Shown: positions 47,962-56,180 of the stretch, piece after piece
Numbering within the stretch: the first letter of the stretch is position 1
Layout of the letters: the number at the start of each line of letters is the position of its first letter
Assembly: GCF_000829055.1 (NCBI RefSeq)
Contig: NZ_AP012544.1
Location: 1 to 64,000, forward strand
Reading direction: 5' to 3'
DNA from: Lacticaseibacillus casei DSM 20011 = JCM 1134 = ATCC 393
GTDB taxonomy: Bacteria; Bacillota; Bacilli; Lactobacillales; Lactobacillaceae
Length of the DNA: 64,000 bases
The notes under the pieces: model-generated
Databases searched by the model: none
The model's input: the letters and a program-made list of their open reading frames with translations, nothing else
What the model was told of the DNA's origin: nothing
Translations under genes and position numbers: made by a program

Positions 47962-48291
47962 ATGAAAACAACAAAACTTTTGGGAAGTCTTGCGGCAGCG
48001 ATTATTGTAGTGGCCCTTTCTGGCATACTCCTGATTCACAACCGGTGGACGGATCGAGTCAATCCATTCGTACCCGAACAAACAAGCTACGCAAAAGTCC
48101 CACAAGGTACACAGCGTTATCGCAATGTCAAGTTGTATGCCGCAACGCAGACAAAGCCGACGCTGGTACTGAAAGAAATGACCGGCTATGATCCGGATGG
48201 GAAGTATGTAGCGGTGCGGCACAAGGGACAGTACGTGAAGCGTGTGACTTATGTGTCAAAAGAGGCGTTTGCAGAAAAAGTGCGACAGTAG
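47962..48291 (+). CDS. YxeA-family small secreted or anchored protein
   Basis: 109 residues. One N-terminal membrane helix or signal (about 7-25), then VNPFVPEQTSYAKV and a beta-rich domain as in YxeA/DUF1093 proteins, whose function is unknown. RBS GAAGGAGC. It lies 206 bp beyond the IS5-like element. Confidence 0.75.
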   Translation: MKTTKLLGSLAAAIIVVALSGILLIHNRWTDRVNPFVPEQTSYAKVPQGTQRYRNVKLYAATQTKPTLVLKEMTGYDPDGKYVAVRHKGQYVKRVTYVSKEAFAEKVRQ

Positions 48292-48416
48292 GCAGTGACT
48301 TAAAGACTGGGGAAGAATTAAAGCCAAAACAAATGATTGACGCGAATTGAGTTGTTATGGAATAATATGGCTACTATTGGCAGACGCACAGCTTTTCAAG
48401 AAAGAAGGTAACAGCC

Positions 48417-48629
48417 ATGGCAGTGATTGGGACGATTTTAATGTTGTTGTTGGCAGTTCTGGCGTTGGTTATTGTTTTAGCGTTGATCGTTGCTGGGATA
48501 CAAACGTTACTATCTTTGTGGCCGTCCACTAAAATGAAGCGACTGCCGTATCACGTGCGTGCTGGTATAATGTTGGCTTCGCTTTTCAACGCTCTTTATA
48601 AGGTAGTCACACTTGGATCCGTTATTTGA
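48417..48629 (+). CDS. Small membrane protein, unknown
   Basis: 70 residues with a long hydrophobic segment (about 4-36) and a basic part. RBS AAGAAGGTAA. No family recognised. It ends 22 bp before the HTH gene at 48652, so they may be co-transcribed. Confidence 0.6.
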   Translation: MAVIGTILMLLLAVLALVIVLALIVAGIQTLLSLWPSTKMKRLPYHVRAGIMLASLFNALYKVVTLGSVI

Positions 48630-48891
48630 TCAAAGCAAAGGGGAGCTGAGGATGACACCGAGAACATTAAAGATTGAAGATCTGATAGCTAAATATACGG
48701 TTCACCCTGAGGCAAAAGCGCAGTTTGATCAGGGCAAGGTTCGTTTAATGAATGCTTATCAATTTATGAAAGCACGTGACGCCGCAGGATTATCGCAAAG
48801 AGATCTTGCAGCTGCAGCTGGTGTACCCCAAAGAGAGATTGCCCGAGTTGAGCTAGGCGAGCGTACAAGTCTTGATACTTTGAGCAAAATT

Positions 48892-50353
48892 GGCTCTACG
48901 TCAACTGGTGTTGAAGAATAAATTTATCATTTGAGGCGGTTCTCCATTTGGGGAGCCGTCTTTGTCATGTTATGCCGTGATTTGGTAGATTCGTTTGAAG
49001 AAGTTCAGCTGATTCTTGAAGCCAAAACAGGATCGTTTGAGTGACTTGATGAGGCGGTTAACCCCTTCGATCGGACCGTTGGAATAAGGGCTGGTGACAG
49101 CGGCGAGAACAGCGACTTTGTGTCGCTTAAGCGTCGCGATCGTCATGTCCATTGCCGTACCGTTTGGCTCGTAAGTAGCTAACAGGTTTGCCAGTTCCGC
49201 GGGATGTTTCTTCACCATCAAAGCATCATGAAGCGCTAAGTAGGTCTCGTAGGTTTGCTTGAGCTTGGGCTCAGTATCAAGTGCGATATCGATGGCCTCC
49301 TGTTGCGTGACGTCTTCATTCAAACCAAACAGGAACTGTTTGTGTTTAGCGTCAGGCGCAGTTTGATGAAAAAGCCGCCAGTTTGTCTTCATGATCTTAT
49401 AAGGACGGCTGTGCTTGTCATCAAGCTGTTTGAGCGCTTGGACGCGTACCTGATCAAGGGCACGAGCCGCAAGTTGAATGATATGGAACCGATCAATGAC
49501 GACTTGGGCCTTGGGGAAAACCTCATGAATAATCGTCTGATAAGCTGCATTCATGTCCATGGTGACCGTCTGGACCCGAGTGCGTTCAGCGAGTGAATAA
49601 TGAGCGATGAAGAAGTTTTTAATCGTGCGGTTGAATCGGTCACCAAGCAAGGCAATCAGACGATGTGAATCGGCATCAAGACAGATAAACGACATCATGC
49701 CATGAGTGGAACGGAACTCATCAAAGCAGAGTCGCGTGGGTAGCCGGCGAGCCGGTCGGAGTTTGAGATTTTGGTCAATGATCCGTTGAACCGAGGAGGC
49801 TGAGATTCCGATAATACGGGCGATGGTTTTGACTGGCAACCGTTCATGCGCTAACTTCATGATTCGTTCTGTCATGTGAGCGGCGATCGTGTGGTTGGGT
49901 TGCACGAGTGGCGTCTTGGCACTGACTGTGTGGTAACAGTTATGACAGCGCCATCGTTGCTTGTGCAAGTCAATGACTGTCGGCATTTCAACCCCGTTGA
50001 GGACGCGCACGTGGGCCGTGTAAAACCCGTTAGGGTGCAAGGCCTCAAAGCCACACAGTGGGCACCGGGTTAACCGGTAAGTCAGCTCGGCATCAATCAC
50101 ATGATACTGGCGGCGACGTACCCCGTTGCCGCGATATTCATGACGAACAAAGGCTACTTTGATATTATGGTCTGGTATTCCAAGGGCGGACAGTGTAGGA
50201 TCGTATTGGGACATTTACTCATAACCTCGCTTGCTTTTGGTTTCGACGCTAACAAGCATAGCATGGACACTGAGTAGGTGTCTTTTTGCGTTATCCAAAA
50301 AGGGCCTATACGTTCAGTGTTGATTATTTCTCAACACCAGAAAGTGTAGACCC
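48892..50353 (-). mobile_element. ISL3-family insertion sequence
   Basis: 1462 bp. Terminal inverted repeats start GGCTCTACG and GGGTCTACA and share TGGTGTTGA. An 8-bp target duplication GCAAAATT flanks it (48884-48891 and 50354-50361), typical of ISL3. Confidence 0.95.
48970..50214 (-). CDS. ISL3-family transposase
   Basis: 414 residues. N-terminal zinc-finger CPLCG with CHNC, HTH VKTIARIIGISASSVQRI, and a DDE core with FDEFRS, VTMDMNAAY and NGPIEGVNRLIK. Intact. Confidence 0.95.
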   Translation of the reverse strand: MSQYDPTLSALGIPDHNIKVAFVRHEYRGNGVRRRQYHVIDAELTYRLTRCPLCGFEALHPNGFYTAHVRVLNGVEMPTVIDLHKQRWRCHNCYHTVSAKTPLVQPNHTIAAHMTERIMKLAHERLPVKTIARIIGISASSVQRIIDQNLKLRPARRLPTRLCFDEFRSTHGMMSFICLDADSHRLIALLGDRFNRTIKNFFIAHYSLAERTRVQTVTMDMNAAYQTIIHEVFPKAQVVIDRFHIIQLAARALDQVRVQALKQLDDKHSRPYKIMKTNWRLFHQTAPDAKHKQFLFGLNEDVTQQEAIDIALDTEPKLKQTYETYLALHDALMVKKHPAELANLLATYEPNGTAMDMTIATLKRHKVAVLAAVTSPYSNGPIEGVNRLIKSLKRSCFGFKNQLNFFKRIYQITA

Positions 50354-50422
50354 GCAAAATTGCAATGGCACTTGGCAAAACACTTGATGTGACTTTGGTA
50401 GATGATTAGGCTACAAATTGGT

Positions 50423-50447
50423 CCATGCAGCGCGCATGGGCTTTTTT
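50423..50447 (+). terminator. Terminator after the disrupted HTH gene
   Basis: CCATGC / GCATGG stem with 5-nt loop, then C and T6. Confidence 0.8.
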
Positions 50448-50463
50448 GCCGCATTTTTACGAT

Positions 50464-50652
50464 TTATTTTTGGCCTTTATCTAATAGTGATGCGTCAAAC
50501 TCACGGAAAGTGATTGTCAGAGAAACATCAAGATAAATGCCCAAATAGTGATCGAAGCCGGACAGCTCGTCGATCAAGTTGTATTGTGCAGGAAACGAAA
50601 CTTCGTAGTAGTAAAAAATATGATTGACACCCTCACAATGCCCGTTATACAA
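50464..50652 (-). pseudogene. Possible gene remnant, 62 codons
   Basis: The frame contains a plausible protein-like segment (NHIFYYYEVSFPAQY) but has only a TTG start and no ribosome binding site. It looks like the C-terminal part of a larger protein, perhaps a Nudix hydrolase. No N-terminal part is seen upstream. Weak call. Confidence 0.3.
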
Positions 50653-50697
50653 TCAACCTCCGCGTTTTTAACCAAATAAATGAAGAGGTGAGTCGAT

Positions 50698-51111
50698 ATG
50701 GTTGAGGTTCATTTTGAAACGGTTCCGCAAAGGCCGGATTCGGTGCTGGTTGTTCAATCTTTTAATGCCGGCATTATCTGGGTACATAATTCCAAACGCC
50801 GGTGGGAGCTGACCGGCGGCAAGTTGGAAGCCGGCGAGACACTTGCTCAAGCGGCGGTGCGTGAGTCGTTTGAAGAATCCGGCGCTGTGATTAAGCCGGA
50901 TTCAATCGTGCCGTTGGGTTATTATGTGTTACCGACCGGACACGTCACAGCGGTTGTCCGCGCCGAGGTTGATCGGCTGGAGCCGATTCCAGCATCTTCT
51001 GAAACCGACGATCGAAAGTTGTTACTTGCGCCGTTACCGGATGCTGACAGATCGTTTCATGACGATGTTTACTGCCAGATTTTTCGCCATATCGGGTGGC
51101 CAGATGAGTAG
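50698..51111 (+). CDS. Nudix hydrolase
   Basis: 137 residues. The Nudix box GX5EX7REUXEEXGU is complete (GGKLEAGETLAQ through RESFEESGA, about 40-63). It hydrolyses a nucleoside-diphosphate-linked compound, substrate unknown. RBS AAGAGGTGAG. The EamA gene starts inside its last codons. Confidence 0.92.
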   Translation: MVEVHFETVPQRPDSVLVVQSFNAGIIWVHNSKRRWELTGGKLEAGETLAQAAVRESFEESGAVIKPDSIVPLGYYVLPTGHVTAVVRAEVDRLEPIPASSETDDRKLLLAPLPDADRSFHDDVYCQIFRHIGWPDE

Positions 51112-51969
51112 CCGCCGCTATGGCTTACTACTGAATGGATTGTCGGTGGCGGTGATGGCGCTGACGCCAGTGATGAACAAATGGTCGATGATCACGCTAT
51201 CGCCACTGGCTGCGAGCTTTTATAATGCACTTATTTCACTGGTGTTGACGCTGATCACGATTGCGATGACCAAAACAAAAATGGTGTGGATTAAGCAGCC
51301 GGTTGTCTGGATTTTAGGACTGACGAATTGCTTGGCATCTTTTTGCAATACCTAAGCCTCTTTTTCCTTGATCCGGTGAGCGTCGGGTTGATCGGAAGGT
51401 TTTACATTGTCTTCGCCATTCTGCTGTCGGTGATCATGCTGCATGAAAAATTTGACCGCCGCGAACTGGTGCCGATTCTGCTTTGCATTGCCGGTACCGC
51501 ACTGGTCTCTGATTTCTCGGGAAATGTGAACAACATCATCGGACTTGCCTGTGCATTTGGGTACACCTTCAGCTTCGCTTTAACGAATACGTTGGCCAAA
51601 AAGGCACTGACCCAGGTTGATGAGAAAATATTACTCTTATACAACCAAGGCACTGCCGTCGTTATTCTCGGACTGATACTCGCCGGAAGCGGCAAGCTCT
51701 CTTTTTCACCCAACATGGGCATGGGTGCCGTTGCCATCTCAGCGTTTTGTTCAGGCTTTCTTGGGTTGTTGCTGTTTTATCGCGGACTAAAGTTCATCTC
51801 ATTTCGCGATGCCAATTTGATCCGAGCGCTTAACCCAGTTTTTGTCTTGATCTACTCGTTGCCATTTTTCACGATTCAAATAACTCCGGCATTTATGCTC
51901 GGCGGCGCCCTAATTGTGCTTTCGATTGTTTGGATGTCGCTGCCGGTTAAGAAGTCGCAAATTGACTAA
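51104..51969 (+). pseudogene. EamA/DMT-family transporter, single-base frameshift
   Basis: ATG 51104 overlaps the Nudix stop by eight bases. The first frame (about 83 codons, three helices, MSSRRYGLLLNGLS onward) ends at 51355. The remaining seven or so helices continue in another frame from LGIFLQYLSLFF to 51969. Adding one base near 51331-51340 (for example G in TTGGCATC) restores a ten-helix protein of about 288 residues. Metabolite/drug exporter family. Deletion mutation or sequencing error. Confidence 0.85.
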
Positions 51970-52119
51970 AATGTTCATTCATAGTGATCAATCTGTTCAG
52001 TCCTAAATGCAAGATCATTAAACGGCCAAAACATTTGTAAGCATCTTGCGATTATTTTATCAGGATCGCAGTGAGATTCATCGAATTAAATATAGCAAAG
52101 GAAAATCTTTGCACTTATA

Positions 52120-52166
52120 TAAATAACCTGCAATGCCCAGAAAGTTCGGCAATTGCAGGTCATTTT
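52120..52166. terminator. Hairpin terminator near the minus-strand HTH gene
   Basis: ACCTGCAATGCC pairs with GGCAATTGCAGGT, with short T-rich tails on both sides. A second hairpin TGGAATCC / GGATTCCA follows at about 52174-52197. Confidence 0.6.
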
Positions 52167-52206
52167 ATGTAGGCTGGAATCCATATATCGGATTCCAGTA
52201 AAGTTA

Positions 52207-52473
52207 TCAAACGATCTTAACATAGACCTTTTTGCCCATAGCATGAGCAATTTCTGCTAATTTATTAAATGAGACGTTATCGCCCCGTTCAATTCGAGCA
52301 ATCGTTGTCTGTGGTACACCGGCACGTTCTGCTAGGTCAGCTTGTGTGAGGCCTGCCGCTTCCCGTGCGTGATAAAGTGCCAAGGCGGCCGCCGAACGTT
52401 CCTTGTCTAGTGTATAAGCACTGGCAAATTCTGGGTTCTGCATTTCTTTTTTCAATAATTCATCAATTTTCAT
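52207..52473 (-). CDS. Xre-family HTH protein, possible antitoxin
   Basis: 88 residues. Helix-turn-helix at about 41-62 (LTQADLAERAGVPQTTIARIE), preceded by an N-terminal helical part like HigA/Xre antitoxins and ending in a short strand KKVYVKIV. RBS AAAGGAAC. No toxin gene is adjacent. Its layout resembles the disrupted HTH gene at 48652, but sequence similarity is only moderate. Confidence 0.8.
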   Translation of the reverse strand: MKIDELLKKEMQNPEFASAYTLDKERSAAALALYHAREAAGLTQADLAERAGVPQTTIARIERGDNVSFNKLAEIAHAMGKKVYVKIV

Positions 52474-52640
52474 GGGTTGAATGCCGTTCCTTTCAGAGAT
52501 CTATGGATTCTTTATATCATACTCGTGCATATGATATGTATGTATACCGATAGACTTTGACATCTCTTAACTATTCAAATAGGTCTGTTTTGAAGATTGG
52601 TGATTTGCATATATTCAAGTTACTTTTTTGTGGAGGTGAC

Positions 52641-52739
52641 ATGCATTCAAGGTCAGTAGTGGATTCAGACAGAGAAAAGGCTAACAATAAGAAATTAGAA
52701 AATAATTATAAAATTAAACAGCGATTGCATTTTCATTGA
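52641..52739 (+). CDS. Possible 32-residue peptide upstream of the disrupted ABC gene
   Basis: ATG 52641 comes four bases after TGGAGG, giving a charged peptide MHSRSVVDSDREKANNKK and onward with no signal or double-glycine leader. The spacing is short. It could be a leader peptide or chance. Confidence 0.25.
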   Translation: MHSRSVVDSDREKANNKKLENNYKIKQRLHFH

Positions 52740-53285
52740 CAAAAACTTTTGCGAGCGTAAAACCATAACTAACCTTAGTTCATCCGTGCAACTCACGCTC
52801 AGGAGGTGTTTCAATGAACGCTGTCGTATGGCAAACACTGAAGAAGCATCGCGCAGCCTTTATCATCTTGGTGATCTTTACGATGATGAGTACGAGTCTG
52901 ATCACCGGCAATACATATCTCGAAGGCAAGTTGCTGGATAGTTTGGTGTATAGTCGCAATCCGCGCCTATTTGCGCTGTTCTTTGGCTTAATGCTGGGCT
53001 TTAGCATACTAAGGCTTGTTATTTCCTTTTTCACAAGTCATATTCAGATACTGACCAAAAAAAAAACGGTACTTGAGTTAAATCGAAAAATTATTTTTCG
53101 ACTGTTCACAAAAAATACGCTCAGCATCTTAAAGTGGAGCCCGACAACCTTAAGCGCGCGGATGAATGATGATGTGACTGAAATTGTTTCATTTTTCTCC
53201 GACACAGTTGTCAGGTTGTGCAGTGTCATCGTGTCGACACTCACCATTACTGCTTATGTTCTTAGTGCGAATGCTGAAATTTTCA

Positions 53286-54546
53286 CGTAAATTGCAAGAA
53301 CAAGTTAGCCAGTCGTTGAGGACAATCCCAGAACAGGCCGTTATCAAATAGAAGTTGTGGCGCTAGAGAGACTACTGGGCCATGCGGCGAACGCGCCGAG
53401 CTTCGGCCTCAAAGTTTTGCTGGGGTGTGCAGTAGCCCTGTTGTTTGCGAGGCAACTGATTCAAGCGGTCTTGCGTGGCCTGCACTTGACTAGGGCTAAT
53501 GTCATCTAGGGACATGCCCTTAGGGAAGTCCTGGCGGATCATCCGGTTATGTGCCTCGTTGGTGCCACGGTCGCAGGACGTGTAAGGATGGGCGTAGAAG
53601 ATCTCAGTTTCCGTCCCAGCAAAAGCAGTATTTAAGGCGGTGAACTCGGGTCCGTTGTCGGCTGTGATGGTCTTGATGCAAGCTCCCCATTCGCGCTTGA
53701 TTCCACGCAATGCATAGCTCACAGAGTCTGCATCTCGTCCTTCGATCAAGCGGAGAAGTTGGCAACGGGTCTTGCGCTCAATCAGAGTCAAGATGACGCT
53801 CTCCTTGCCATTGCGTTTACCGACAATGGTATCCATCTCCCAGTGACCGAACTGCCTGCGTCGTTCAACGACCTTAGGCCGTTCCTCGATACTGCGGCCA
53901 GCCAGGCGCTTAGCCTTGGTGTGGTGCTGGTGAGAGGTCTTCCGCTTAGTCTTCTCCAACAGGTCGATATTTCGAATCTCTAGGCGTTGGTCGTCAATGT
54001 ACTGGTACAAAGTCGAGGCACAAACAAGCTCTTCAGGAGTAAACAGCTTGTGTCGCTTGGCATAGCCGATTGAAGCATCCGGCGACCATTTGTCCTGCTT
54101 AGCTCGCTGTACGTACCAGGCTAAGAAGACCTGTACGCTGGCGAACTTGTCAGGACGATGGCAGCTCAAGCGTGCAGTCTCGTAACGTGCCTGAGCAGCC
54201 TCTGGCAGGTATTGTCGATGGTAGACGCGCTTGCCATTACTCTTCTTGACCTGATCTACTGTACCTCGCTTGATTTCATTATTAATGGTCTGCGGGCAGA
54301 CGCCAATTTCAGCAGCAATCCAACGATTGGACTTCCCAGCTTGGCGGAATCCGGCCACTTTTCCGCGCTCGAGTGATGTTAAGTGCTGACCTTTTTGGCG
54401 GTGTGTGCTATCCTGTTTCTGCATCAAGACAATATCCTCTTCCATTGTTTGTGTAGGAACTTCAATGATACAGGATATCTGTTCTTGATGTTTTTTATTG
54501 TCCAAAAAATTTTGAGACAGTGGCTAACTTGATTCTAAAATGCGCG
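53286..54546 (-). mobile_element. IS30-family insertion sequence, copy 4
   Basis: 1261 bp. This is the one copy that keeps both target duplications: GCTGAAATTTTCA at 53273-53285 and 54547-54559. It fixes the element ends and the 13-bp duplication length for the family. Confidence 0.96.
53372..54505 (-). CDS. IS30-family transposase (copy 4)
   Basis: 377 residues, the same amino acid sequence as copy 1 (Tyr169, Arg216), DDE motifs intact. Confidence 0.95.
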   Translation of the reverse strand: MDNKKHQEQISCIIEVPTQTMEEDIVLMQKQDSTHRQKGQHLTSLERGKVAGFRQAGKSNRWIAAEIGVCPQTINNEIKRGTVDQVKKSNGKRVYHRQYLPEAAQARYETARLSCHRPDKFASVQVFLAWYVQRAKQDKWSPDASIGYAKRHKLFTPEELVCASTLYQYIDDQRLEIRNIDLLEKTKRKTSHQHHTKAKRLAGRSIEERPKVVERRRQFGHWEMDTIVGKRNGKESVILTLIERKTRCQLLRLIEGRDADSVSYALRGIKREWGACIKTITADNGPEFTALNTAFAGTETEIFYAHPYTSCDRGTNEAHNRMIRQDFPKGMSLDDISPSQVQATQDRLNQLPRKQQGYCTPQQNFEAEARRVRRMAQ

Positions 54547-55825
54547 GCTGAAATTTTCACCATTATGGTTGTCTTTTTACCGGTTTATTTTCTTATTTAC
54601 GTTGTCTTTCATCAGAAAATTTACCGCGTGAGCCTAGAAATAAAAGGCAAACAGAATGACTATTATTCGGCCAGAAACGATTTTATTGGCAGATATGTCG
54701 AGATTAAGGGTGCGGAAAATCTGCCTAGTGAGGTAGCGCGGCTCGATCAGGTGGGTCGCAATCTATTCAAGACGTTCACCAAAAGTTTTTGGATTCATTA
54801 TTGGATGTCAACCTGGCAAATCGTCATGCAGTTGGCGTTTCAAACTCTTTTCTTTGTCATCGGCGGCCTGGCAGTCTTAAGAGGCAGTATCACCATTGGC
54901 CTTTTTGCGATTATTCTCCAGTACTTCGGGCAGTTACTCAATTCAGTCGATCAGATTTTTAGCATTGCTATTGGCGCTGAAGCATATCGGGCCTCACTTG
55001 CGCGGATGGAGCAAATTCTGGACATGGCGGACGATCAAACCGGGATGCAAGATGTTGCGCGGATTCACAGGATTGATGTTGATGCTTTTAACATCAAACG
55101 ATTTGAGAAAAAATCTGATGTACAGGAACTTTTCTATTCGCGTGATCTATCTTGCTCGTTTAAGACACCGGGGTTATACATTATTTCTGGGGACAATGGC
55201 GTTGGCAAGAGTACGTTTGTCCGAACGATGACAGGGATTTACCAGCCAGAGTTGAAGGGCAACATTTCAATTAACGGCATCAAGATGAAGCAAATCGATA
55301 TGCGGACATTGCGGAAAAAGGAGATTGGTTTTTCGTTTCAAGATATCCCGTCTCCGCATATAACGGTTCGCGAATACTTAGCCGGCATGACGCAAAATGA
55401 CCTTTTATCAATGGTCAAAAGGTCACGACTCTTTGCAAAGGTTTATGATTCGGACGTGTTTAAGCTCCGGAATATTTATGATGAGAAGGTCGATGTGCTG
55501 TCGAGCGGCGAGTTGCAGTTAGTGCGTCTTTTAGCGGCATTTGGCAAAGAAAATGCGTCCATGTACATCTTGGATGAACCGACTGCCAACATCTATCCGG
55601 AGATCCGAGCGGCGGTGATTGGGTTACTCAAAGAACTCGCAAAAAGTAAATTAGTCATTGCGATTACCCATGATGATCATTTGCTTCATGTTGGTACGCC
55701 GATTGTGATGCAGTGAGGGTTATGTGAGCTGCATTTGTGGCTAAACTTTCAGCTGATGAATTCCGACGAAGCCCGGCATTGGCATTAAGGCAGTATCTTT
55801 TAGCGAGGGTGTCGTTTTTTGAGTA

Positions 55826-55861
55826 CAAAAAAATCCGCGCAGCTTACGGTCTACGCGGATT
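55826..55861 (-). terminator. Minus-strand terminator-like hairpin
   Basis: On the minus strand AATCCGCG pairs with CGCGGATT and is followed by T5 or more. No minus-strand gene is visible upstream of it (55862-56180). It may end a small unannotated transcript or be a remnant. Confidence 0.5.
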
Positions 55862-55970
55862 GGTGATGATTCATGAACAATTTCGACAAGGTTATTCTAA
55901 CATGGGTTCATCTAAAAGCATATTTGTATAGAAACTTGTGACAAAGCCCAGATGGCCGATGCACTAGAAA

Positions 55971-56089
55971 AACGCGTTCGCAGTTGCAGAAATTTGCGTG
56001 TAAGGACCTTGGTCGCAATGGCCTAAGACCGGGCCATCACGCCCAAGGCCACTTACACTCCGGTTCCTAACCGCGCCAGTTCACGCTCT
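55971..56089 (+). repeat. Palindromic element family A, copy upstream of gdpP
   Basis: Full element in the gdpP orientation. Stem CCTTGGTCGCAATGGCC / GGGCCATCACGCCCAAGG. Unlike most copies it ends 91 nt before the start codon. The surrounding gap 55717-56180 has no other supported gene. Confidence 0.85.
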
Positions 56090-56180
56090 GACCCTCTTTC
56101 CAGAATCCGCTTGCACAGTATGGTAGAATAGCTAAAGAAATCCTTAAGTATCTGCGCCAAGTGAAAGCGAGTTTTTCTAT

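Larger units (their letters stand above)
48652..50409 (+). pseudogene. HTH (Xre-type) regulator or antitoxin disrupted by an ISL3-family element
   Basis: The first 80 codons (48652-48891) encode an antitoxin-like N-terminus and an HTH with LSQRDLAAAAGVPQREIARVE. The ISL3 element replaces the end by GSTSTGVEE. The true C-terminus, AMALGKTLDVTLVDD, lies at 50362-50409 after the element. The 8-bp duplication GCAAAATT joins the halves perfectly, so the ancestral protein had 95 residues. ATG 48652 follows GGGGAGCTGAGG. No toxin gene is adjacent, so a solitary regulator is as likely as an antitoxin. Confidence 0.85.
52814..55716 (+). pseudogene. ABC transporter (membrane plus ATPase), split by IS30 copy 4
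   Basis: ATG 52814 follows CAGGAGGTG. The N-terminal part runs to 53285 and the rest resumes at 54560. Joining them across one copy of the 13-bp duplication GCTGAAATTTTCA keeps the frame and gives 542 residues. The ATPase domain has Walker A GDNGVGKST, Walker B MYILDEPTAN and an H-loop AITHDDH. The signature is degenerate (LSSGELQLVRL instead of LSGGQ). Probably an exporter of peptides or drugs. The clean junction shows a recent insertion. Confidence 0.9.

Noticed and set aside
55737..55931. 64-codon frame after the interrupted ABC gene
   Set aside because: GTG start without ribosome binding site, and it contains the hairpin of a minus-strand terminator. No recognisable protein features.
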